From Chondrosia reniformis (lineage: Eukaryota > Porifera > Demospongiae > Chondrillida > Chondrillidae), in the NCBI GenBank assembly GCA_947172415.1, contig OX359190.1:1240001-1304000 (forward strand): a stretch of DNA of 64,000 nucleotides, written 5' to 3'. Below are positions 47,057-58,000 of this stretch, one piece after another (within the stretch, counting starts at the first letter, position 1; each line of letters opens with the position of its first letter). Position numbers and translations under genes: made by a program. Under the pieces are notes generated by a model. The model saw nothing but the letters and a program-made list of their open reading frames with translations, did no database searches and was not told where the DNA came from.

Positions 47057-50000
47057 ATGTCCAATCCAGTGAGTTAATTCATTCATTCAGTTTCTCGTAG
47101 AAGTGGGCGTTACTATATAGACTCACAGTCGCTAACCTTTCACCGGTCAAAATGAGTTCAGTTTAATTTAGCAAACTACATGTTCTGCCAGTATATATGA
47201 AACTCGTTACAGCAAGTAGTACCATTCAGCGCAGGAAATATCTAGTCAGGTCTTGTAGCGGATAATAGAAACTAGTTCAGTCTTTGAAATGCGTCCAACT
47301 CGTCAGATTGAAATAGTGGTATTACCCGAGAATTCTCTAACAGTCACACCTTTAGCTTTCAGAGACCCTTGCCCAAAGTCTCTTTGTTTAGAATACTGCG
47401 ACAGAGTTGGGTTATGCAAAACCTCGCTCAAACTAGCTAGCGAAATGCAACTTTGAAATTCGTAGGCTTCTAAGGAACACTTTAGAAAGCTAAGTACGTC
47501 GCTCATCCATATAGTGGCAGAATGTTTAACTGGTGCACGTTGAGGAGGTTCAGATTTATTAGACTATTAGACAGTAAACGCTGAAATGACTCTTTACATT
47601 CTGTTAAGTTGGACTTTGTACAAACAGACTGCATGATTTACAGACTGTAACTCAAAGGTTTCTTGTAATAAACTGCTACTGAAAACTTACATATCCGTGT
47701 GTGCTAATTTATAGAGAGTTTCCAAGCAGACACGCTTCAATCAGTAAATGTTTCTTATATCAATTAGATCCTTCGCAGTGACCTCCTCAAAGCTGGAGGT
47801 CATTTTCTGAAAACCACCAATATCCCGGAAATGTTAAATATAACATCCTTTGCTAAAGCACTTACACATCTCCAAAGTGTATTCGTCTATGGTGGCATTG
47901 AGAAACAGGTTCAGGTTTACAATATTAAGAACACTAAATGGTCAACACTGCCTCGACCTCCTCATTCTCAGAGTGGAGCAGCCATCATTGGGAACCAGTT
48001 TACTTTAATAGGAGGTAGAGACACTCGTGGCATTCCTACAAACGATCTAGTGACATGGACAGGCAAAGAATGGAAAGTACTATATCCTCCAATGCACACC
48101 GCCCGAGCCTTTCCAAGTGTTCTTGCATTTGAAGACTTAGTAATTGTCTCTGGAGGAGGAGAAGGAGGAGCAGACACAATTGAATTCCTGGATATTAACA
48201 AAAGAATATGGATACAGTCGAATCTGAAACTTCCTGGATCATCATTCGATCACTACATGTCATTGTGTGGTGAATACATTTACTACTACTTGGAAGGATA
48301 TTTTTGGAGAATGAATAAGAAGAATTTTATGGCTTCACTTACAACAAATGATGAACATCATTGGGAACGGCTCGAGAAAGCACCAAGGGGCAGTTCACTA
48401 TTACAATACAGCACACTACCAGTCGTAGTAGGTCCAAGAGGAATCTTCATTTTCGAGAAGAAGAAGTGGACACAAATTAGTGAAGAATCGTCTTATCCCT
48501 ACAATTGTACGGCTTCCCTCAACGGAACAACATTTCTCACATTTGGAGGAAGAAAAGGATTTGGAGGAGGATATGAGACAAGAGCTGTACAGTACGATAT
48601 TGCAGTTAAGGTTAGTAAACTTGTTTAAGTATTACAAGTCTTGTCAACATTCGTTGCGCGCTTCGCGTACACTTTCTCCTTCAAATAGAAACATTAGAAG
48701 GTTTTATTTCCTTCGTTAGAGTCACCTAACTTGTGCGCTCAGTGTACACGAAGCGCGTGTCAATGTTAACAAGACTTGTATTGCTTTAATGTTCTCGTAC
48801 GAGTGTGTTCTACGAACGCTCTCACGAGTTTAAGTGTTAACTTGTTTCCACTAACAAAGACTGTTAAGTCTTCTTGTTCTTTGCTTTTGAAGTGAGAAAG
48901 TAGAGGAAAGCGTTTCAAGTATTATCCGCTGTAGTTAAACTGTTTATTATCGCGTGCTACGTACGTATATTAATTTATCGTCCTGTGAACGTTCGTGTGA
49001 TTAGTTATAATATGTTGGTAGTACAGAAATGTTGGTTGTAGACACGTTTAATAAACTGCTTCCTAACACAACGAGAGTTAACTGCTAGGCACGGAAGCTT
49101 CCCAAGGCGAAGTCCGCCATTTTGTTTTAGTATTCAATTAGTCTTAGCCTAATTTTTGGGGCGCTGTTGTTTTTGTCTGTTTTTAAAAAGGAAGAGAGTT
49201 GCTACGTTTTTAAATTATACAATCTGTCTTGTTCAAAGTAAGTGAAAGGTAAACAGAAGTCAAATAAATGTGTCAGTGAATGTTTAAAAGAGATGTCGGG
49301 TATTGACTGTATTACTTGGCTGAATTGACTGTTCTCTAAAGATGCTTCTTGCTAGTTTTCCTAAAGCTAAGCATCACCAATAATATTGACCTACTGACTA
49401 AATTGTCAAAAGAATGTTTGTTTATAAACACAGACTGTCCCTTTGTGGGTAGACTATTGAAAAGTAATTAATGTGTAAAGTTAGGCAATGACAATACTCA
49501 ATGTGTAGCATTCACATGTAGCAATGGATCATCTAATTAATCAAGACCCCATTCTACTCTTATTGATAAGAGTGTGATGAAAGATAAAGATCTGTATTTA
49601 TGAACCTGTAAATGTTTTAATAAATAGTACAGCTACAGCCAAGTTGTGTTACATAACAAAGCTGTCTTGAAAGAGCCTTCAGAAGTTGTATATACGTAAA
49701 TGGAATGTAATTCACACTTTGGATGGCTATCCCCTCCTTAGCTGATAAGGAAAACCACAAGCTTTACCCTGTAAGAGTACTTATTGGTCGTCTTTAAGTG
49801 GCAAGGGGATAGTTTGGTTCAATTATTGGACTTCAATTCCTCCCGTTGTATCTCATTGTATTCCTCAGGAGACATGAGCTGATAATGGTAACTCTAAAGT
49901 ATAATAATGTCATTTGGATTAAAATCTTCCTATTTCTGTAACAATGGCCTACCTCCAAACGATAGTAAATCTGGCGTGTTTGAATACAGCGAATAGCAGG

Positions 50001-53000
50001 TCGAACTGATAAAGAAAACACCATTTAGGACACTCCATAGAGGACGTTAAAGTAGTTTCTAGTTGATCACATGTGAACTGTAGCATGCAGGCATTTGAGG
50101 AATAATAAACTGATTACCCTCAAATTAGGATAATGAAAAATTGAAAACTGCTTATTCATAGAATGACTTATTGGTGAGAATAGTCAATACTTCAAATATG
50201 TGAAGTGTGTATTACATTGTAAACACATGCATATTAATCTCAATTGTCTATGATAGTTACGTATCTCTTCTTGGTATACTATGCAGGGGCCAAAGTGGTA
50301 TGCTGAAGCCATAGAAGGACATGGTTCAGTTGAAGTGAGCATTAGTCGTGCAATCTTCACAGGAGGCTCGCGTGTTGGTAAAACCTCACTGAAGCACTAC
50401 CTGCTCCACAACACAGCAAGAGAAGCCAAAACTAGCACTGGAGTGCTGGAAGCTCCTGAAGTGGCCACCATTGCTGGGGAGCAAGCTATTAGGACAGGAT
50501 TTGAGGAGGAAGGCCAGGGGAAGGAAGAGGAGTATGATTTCATTAAATGTTTTGCAGCCGGTTCTTCCTGGAAAGTTTTAACAGATGAAAAGCTAGGTCA
50601 GCTTATTTCAAAGATTAAAATGGAGGAAAGGGAGGTCTTTCCAGGCAGCACCCTGGAAACCCCGCCTGTCTCTCTTCCACAGGCTTCATCTGATGATACC
50701 ACTTTAGCCGGTGATATTGCCAAGACAACCGAGATAGCCGGTAAGACGACCAAGCTACCAACCAACACCTCCATAACCCCTCCTCCTCCTAGCCATGATA
50801 CCACTGAGGCTTTAGCAGTACAAGACCCACTGGAGCTGCTACAGAAAGCCAGGGACAGTTTCCTGCAGAAATACAATCTCTCCACTGAAGCAGAATTTGA
50901 TGAAAAGCAGTGCACGTTCATTTACCTCCTGGACACAGGAGGCCAGCCCTCCTTTCAGAATGTCATTCCACTCCTACTGGACTTTCCCTGCAACTTCTTG
51001 CACGTCTTTAAAGCTTCAGAGAGGTTGACAGATCCGTACATTAATGCATACTGTCAAGATGGAGTCACTGAAGTGGAGAGTGCCAACAGCCGTTCAACCT
51101 GGGAATTGATGAAGGAGTCCATTACAGCTGCCTACACAATGTCAATGAAGAGCAAGCGCCAGTTGGAAGAATTTGACATGCCTAATGAGCCCCAACTTCG
51201 CATTTTCCTTGTTGGCACTCACCTTTCCCTTCTTCCCAAAGATCCTGAAGCCGAGAGAGCTCTACTGGACCACAATGAGAAGGTTTTAGAAGAAATGGAC
51301 AACAGACCATATGACAGCAACAGGGTATTTCCCCCAAAAGAGGTTGCCTACAAAGGTGCTGGTAGCTACTTTGTAGTGGACAGTCAGCTACAAGGAGACA
51401 GCAAACTGAAGGAGCACACTCGTAAAGCAATCAATGTTCTTCGCTCTCTACTTTCAGATGCCAAGAATCGATTAACATTGAAAGTCCCCAAAGTTTGGTT
51501 CTGCCTGCAACTAATCACATCTAGCGTGAAAAAGAAGATGTGGAAGTTCACAGAACTGAAAGAGTTCTGCATCCAATGCAACTACATCCAAGGTGTAGAT
51601 GCTGATGGACAGTTCCTTGCACTGCTGAACCTGTTTCATTGCCTTGGGTTCTATGTGTACTTTGATCTGAGTGAGTACAAAGAGCAGTGGATCTGTACAG
51701 ATGCAACCTTTCTGTACAAGGAAATGTCCAAAGTGCTATCGGTCCAGTATGGCCCAAGAAAATCCTCAAGTCCTGAGCTACGCAAATTCATTAAAAAAGG
51801 TGTGATTTCTGAAGCAACTTCTGAAGATTTGTTCCAACAGCTAGACATTGATGCTGACATCCCAACAAGATGGCTCCTGGAGGTCCTAGTAAATGTTGGT
51901 ATTGCAGCCAAAGTGAGTGGTAATGAGACACGCCACTTCATTCCAGCAGTCCTTCCTGAGAGGCAGATCCACCTACCTGAAGCATCTGTGGCCACTTTGG
52001 GATTCACTTTCTCATTCCAATCTGACGAATATGAGAGATACAGCTGTGTACCGACTGGTCTATTACACAGACTGGCTGTAGATATTGCAAGTGGCAGACA
52101 GGTTTTAAACGAGGAGGAAGTAAGGCCATTGCAGTTGAGACAAAAGCAGTGGAGATACTACCACAAGCAGTCTGACAGTAGACAGTTCATTTTCACACAA
52201 GAAAATGCCCACATTGCTCTTTCCCAAAAGGAAGACCTCATTCAACTTCAACTGTTGGTTCCTGAGGACTTTCCAAACACAGAGCCGTCCTTGTCTGAGC
52301 TCTGCAGGCACATCAGAGAAGAGATGTACGAGCGCATTTGTTACGTGAGTGAGGTAGTATTTGGTGCAGAGTTTCTTGAAGAGAAAGCCACTCTAGAGGA
52401 CGGGGTCATTTGCAGTCACCAGAATTGTAAGGGATCCAGTTTGCATCTTCTGCGATTTGAAGTCGGCAACCAGAGAAAGGGTCTGTGTACCAGACTGAAC
52501 AAGGTGACTGGACTAACTCCAAGAGAGTTGGTTTGGGTTGCTAAGGAACAGGACAGCAACACCAATGTAAGTTTGCATAATATTATGTATTCAACAAAAT
52601 AGACGTTATCACGAATGTAGCAATTATTGACTGTATATTTTACATTCTAATGTTGCTGCTACCGATGCTATATAATATGTTATTATTTGGACACAAGTAA
52701 TTTATTGATTTTATATTTTCTTCTGTATAGTTGAGCGTGGCTGGTAAAGTGAAATTTGACAGAGACCAGTTCCTTCTCTATAAAGACCAGTCTACCTGTA
52801 CTGGAGGATCTGAAGTTGTTAGACAGCCAACATCATCTGCCAACTCGGGAGAGTGTGATGGTGAGGGAGGCAGTTGGAAGCAGACCTTACGGGCCAAACA
52901 CTGGGTTTACCTTTTAGAAAACCTCGCCATTGGCAACATAGTTAACGATCTGTACCAGGGAGTGGGTGGAAAGCCACTAATTACAGACAAGGTGTACGAT

Positions 53001-53195
53001 GAAATCAAAGCAGCAAAGAGCAGAGAAGAATCCAATGTAATCTTTCTCTGTCACCTCCTGAGTACTGGTACAGAGGAGACATTGAGGCTGTTTTGTAAAG
53101 TGCTTCAAGATACATCTGTAAAGTATCCGGTACATGAAGAGATTCTCCAGAAACTGCAAGAGGACAAGCAACTTTCACTTGTTTTTCATTTATAA
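47057..53195 (+). CDS. kelch-Roc-COR-CARD protein K3
   Basis: Exons 47057-47068 (MSNP), 47768-48610 (kelch, 281 codons), 50287-52566 (Roc-COR, 760 codons), 52731-53195 (CARD, 154 codons), about 1199 residues, all phase 0. The second half of COR and the CARD are almost the same as K1. The segment around DTGGQ and the following G-domain share K2-specific residues (TEAEFDEKQ, NVIPLLL), so the gene looks mosaic. The Roc insert is unique, with a Pro-rich ITPPPPSH stretch. Intact. Confidence 0.8.
47289..47456 (+). other. small ORF in K3 intron 1 (paralogue of 9809-9970)
   Basis: 55 codons starting MRPTRQIEIV. See unit 1. Confidence 0.2.
47768..48610 (+). other. K3 exon 2: kelch propeller
   Basis: 281 codons. 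Loops differ again from K1 and K2: PGSSFDHYMS, YYLEGYFW, KAPRGSS and FGGRKGFGGGYE replace the corresponding loops while strands between them are unchanged. Confidence 0.85.
48635..48778. repeat. intronic inverted repeat after kelch exon, K3
   Basis: Same element as 11164-11309, with one mismatch (TTGTCAACAT) in the outer stem. Confidence 0.55.
48779..50286. other. K3 intron 2 remainder
   Basis: Shares blocks with K2 intron 2. No exon is supported. Confidence 0.4.
50287..52566 (+). other. K3 exon 3: Roc GTPase and COR domain
   Basis: 760 codons from acceptor ACTATGCAG. P-loop, DTGGQ, GTHLS and COR motifs as in K1. Confidence 0.85.
52731..53195 (+). other. K3 exon 4: C-terminal CARD-like domain
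   Basis: 154 codons plus stop. Differs from K1 at a handful of residues (LLENLAIGNIVNDL, FLCHLL). Confidence 0.75.
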
Positions 53196-53472
53196 TTAAG
53201 TCTTTAGTTTACTATTTAGTACATCATTTATCAATTTATACATTATTTTATGTATATATACATATGTATGTATTGTATTCATGTCGCAATATTTTATGGT
53301 ACAAAATGGCTGTCAATCGATCAGGATTCTGAGCCATGGTCAAGAACTGCCACGACCACGATTTGAGATTTGATTGGGCAAGTATTATACAGTCTCGAAA
53401 TGTTATCGTGTGAGAATTGAAAAAGTATACATCGATAATTCAAGACATTTGCGATCTGCTATAGAAGTACAG

Positions 53473-53968
53473 TCAAAGAAGTACACAATTGTCTATGCTC
53501 TGAGCACACACAAATGTAAGTTGACTTGTCACAATAACTGCCCTTCACACTCAAAGCTCTGTTTATACCAAAATGAGTTGAAATGTGGAGTTTGGGAGAA
53601 CACATTGGAAACAGTGAATTATTGAGATCCACTGTACATATATGTAATACATTAGGGAGGTGTAAATGATTCTCTGAATTTTGTGTCATTGGAATACTGT
53701 CAGAGCTACTGGTTTACAAAGTGACACATTTTGTGACATTTCATCAGTTGAGATTGGTCTACTATACCAAATTACAACCATCTCCCTACTGCTTTCTCAT
53801 CGCTTTATAAATGTTTGTTGTTTTGTAGTTGAGAAGAAGCTGTACTTGTACAAGCTGACTTATAGTACTGAGAGAGGGGAAGCAAAGGCCAGCCATGTCA
53901 GCTACAAGATGAACCTCCCGACTGGGGAGGAAGGAGGGAATAATTATTACTCTCTTTGAAGGAAAGAG
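53473..53968 (+). pseudogene. semaphorin-like exon fragment downstream of K3
   Basis: Third copy of the two-exon scar, with identical junctions. Confidence 0.8.
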
Positions 53969-55021
53969 TAAAGAAAAGAAGGAAGGTAACTTACTTATGT
54001 ACTTAAAGGAAAGAGTCTTGCCTGTGGGACTGATCCATGTAAATATAGCATGTAAGAAAATATTTATTACTCATATACATTAGGTTTCAAAATTGACTAG
54101 ATGCAACCCATCACTGCATGACAAGTGATAATCAAACCACAAGTGCTTATAATCATCCTCGTATGAAGAAGAAAGAAACAGAAAAGGAACATTATTGCAC
54201 TAAACAATGAAGTCTTGCCTGTGGGACTGAAGTCCTATTAAATAAGAACCTTTTAATTAAATAGTTTTCCTTAGTGGTTGGTACATTCAATAAGTGAAAT
54301 AGGCCCACAGACTTTTCAGTGACCTAATTTAGTTTCATGATATCACAGTCACCCTTACAATTTGAAGGGTGACTGGTCTAATGTTTGAAATTCTTCACTT
54401 ACACTGTGTAAATATATTGGTTGTCATGCCAGTGTAGAATTTGTTATTATGTCAGCATATTACTTTATCAAGGCGAGTAGTCATGAGCTCCCTCCCCCTT
54501 CCACTAACATTTCATTTTTGTGGGCAACAAGTACAAATGTTGTATCTACTGTATAATCCATATCACTCTAACCATAGTATTTATACAGGTTTATGTGCAT
54601 GTGTACGAATTGTATATACGTATACATTACTTTATATGACATATTCAATATGTATATGTGATTAGTGCAGACTTCCTTGCATGTGTACATAACGACTAAG
54701 GTTTGTCACTCAAATACAAAACTGTTATTCCTAAATTGTGCAAAATAGATATAAAGAAGTGCTCCATTTAATAAAATTAACTATAATCACTTCCAAAGTG
54801 GTTGGATTTCAGTACTAAGGCTAGTATAGTAGAGGTTTAATAATAAGAACTTGTATGCACTCTTTCCTCAGATAGTGCAAAGGTTGATCTGTATTGAGTT
54901 GAGGATCTAAAACTATACTACTTTAGTTTGCACTGTAATTAATATAAATGTATATACGTATTTACTTTAATATGTATTTGTGTACGTACATATGTGTATG
55001 TATACAATTGTATTTCTGCAG
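53969..55021. other. spacer upstream of S4
   Basis: Matches 15727-16766. No first exon is recognised. Confidence 0.4.
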
Positions 55022-58000
55022 ATACAAACTGGTGGAGTATTCCTCGGATTTGTCGCAAATAATTCAAGTGAGTTTCCTTTTACTTTACATTTATTTGCAT
55101 TTTAATATTTTCATGAATAAATGTACATACGTATATACTGTGAATGTGTGAGTATTGTCATGGCAACTGATAACTATGACAACGACTAGGCTAAGCTGGT
55201 ATTTAAAAGGAAGTGGTTGGAATGCTCATGTATTGCACAGCACCAGAAGTCTCCTCAGTGAGAATTGGAACCTATTACGACCAATCATAGGAATTTGACT
55301 TTGTTTCTCCATTAGAGGGTTTCAGGGAAAAAAGGCAAAAATTCTCTTTAAGATCTTGGGGGAAGTAAATTTTCCCAAATCATTTCCATTCCTTGAATAC
55401 AGAATGTTAAATTATTTATCTTTAAGCCTCACACATCCACCCTGAAGACATTCTGTTAGATTTGTCCACATGCGTACGTGCGTACATGTCCATGTTCTTC
55501 CATTTGCTATTCTGGTCCTTTGTCTCTTCTACTTTCTTGTTTGTTGAGAGTTGAAGGTTGATCTGACTCTCTTTGTCATTGTTATTCCAGCAGCACCTCC
55601 TCCCTCTGCACATAACAGAACTGTCACCAGTAGAGTACATTCTCCTGTGTTGTTAAAATAAGTGTAGAACTAAGGATTTGAAATCACCATGTTTCATGTG
55701 ATCCTACGCATTCTAGTGACCGCCTCTCTAGTGTGACCACCTCTCTAGTGTGACCACCTCTCTAGTGTGACCACCTCTCTAGTGTGACCACCTCTCTAGT
55801 GTGACCACCTCTCTAGTGTGACCACCTCTCTAGTGTGACCACCTCTCTAGTGTGACCACCTCTCTAGTGTGACCACCTCTCTAGTGTGACCACCTCTCTA
55901 GTGTGGCCACCTCTCTAATGTGACCACCTCTCTAGTGTGACCACCTCTCTAATGTGACCACCTCTCTAGTGCGACCACCTCTCTAATGTGACCACCTCTC
56001 CATAGTGGCCACTTGTGAATAGTCTATCTTCTCTCAGTCTGTAGATTTACCAAACAATTTCACAGATACAGATAATAGAAATTTTCACTTTTCCGATCAA
56101 ATTGAAGAATGTAAGAAGAGTTTACGTTCTCAACCAGAGCTCGTGAGTCTATATATGGCAGTCTCATATATCTAGATCCATTGTGGTTGGGAACAGTGCT
56201 AGATGTTGTACCTGTTTCGGTCATCAAATTCATCAAATCATAAAGCAGCAAGGAGCTGCATGAGTACCCACCAAATACAATACTTGTGGTTTGACTATCA
56301 CACATGCTAACCCACACACATGTTGGCTCCATATATGTAGATTCCCTCTTATTGTCATGTTGATGTGATGCTGGTACTGCTGCCCCAATCTGATTCGACT
56401 GGCATCACCGTGAAGAGTATCACTGGTCCTAGCATTCCCATCAATGAGACCGTTCTGTATTGCACAGCTAATACACACCTCCCTATCTGTGGATACAGAA
56501 ATGTAAGGATGTCACATGATTATCACATGATTAGTACACAATTTCCTCCCCTGCTACAATGATGCATATATTTCAGTAGTTGCTACTCCACCAACTAGCC
56601 CTGAGGTATAGTAACACCTCCCCTCCCCCCACCCCTAGGGTAGGCAGTAGCAATGAAAATAGACTATTATTCGTTTTCTTCAACTTCTTCTTGTTCTAAT
56701 GTGTCTACAGCGTTCAAACCTCAATCAACTCATCCGAGAGAAGGTCGGAAGTGGGTTCTCTTCGTATTACAACTTCATTCCAGTGGAGACCTTTGTTGAA
56801 GGTACGGAGGTCAAAGGTCATACATTGAGTATATACAGTAATTATATACCTGTTAAACTCACTTGTCTATGCAGTGCAATAGTTTTGTAACACGTAGGCC
56901 ATGCTTACATGATATATATTTAATTTGGGATTATATACATGATGCTGCCGATAGAAATCACAGTTATTTATCGAAAAATGGCTGTCGTATATTTCAATAT
57001 GGTAAAAAGATATTTTTAATTGACCGTATCTCCTTCATAAAGAAGAGACTTTCACTCAAACTTGGTACACAAATTCCCTAAGGTACATAGAGATGTTTAC
57101 TAGAAGAAAGAAAAAATTTGGGTTTATGCACCATTTTCTGCAATTTCTACTGGCACCACTGAATTATATTTTCTGCACAACTTATCTGTTCTTGTATGAT
57201 CTTTTACTGTACCTGCAGGAGACAATGAGTTTTGGAGTGTTAGCATAAGTGAATCTGATATAGCCAATTCCATCTGGTTTGACAGAACAAACTTTGCTCT
57301 GGACCGCTCTAAAGTTCTTTGGCTGAACGCTGATCTGGAGAGGAGGTTCTGGTTCAATAACGCTGGTTTTGCCAACATTCTGGAAATGGGTGACTACATG
57401 TACATCTTCTTTTGGGAGAAGGCCATCGAAAGGAAGTGGCAAGTGGTGTCCAGAGTTGGTAGAGTGTGTAAGGTAAGCCATCACTACCGCAGAGAAAGCC
57501 AGACAACAGTTACATGTGTTATGGTTGTTTCCTGTGGGTGGAGCCTACCAGACCCATTTCCTGTGGGCGGAGCCTACCAGATCCATTTCCTGTGGGCAAA
57601 GCCTACCAGATCCATTTCCTTTGGGCGGAGCCTACAAGACCCATTTCCTGTGGGAGGAGCCTACCAGATCCATTTCCTGTGGGCGGAGCCTACCAGATCC
57701 ATTTCCTGTGGGCGGAGCCTACCAGATCCATTTCCTGTGGGCGGAGCCTACCAGATCTAATTCCTTTGGGCGGAGCCTACCAGGTCCATTTCCTGTGGGC
57801 GGAGCCTACCAGATCCATTTCCTGTGGGCGGAGCCTACTAAACTAGTGACTCTGTTAGGTGCTGTGAGGGAACTGTTTCAACTTGTCTTCTGTTGTAGGA
57901 TGACATTGGCATATACGATGACAGGCTGACACTGAAGGTGTTCCGGTCCTTTGTGAAGACCACACTCGTTTGCAATGCCTCTTCTCCAGGGGACCTCAAC

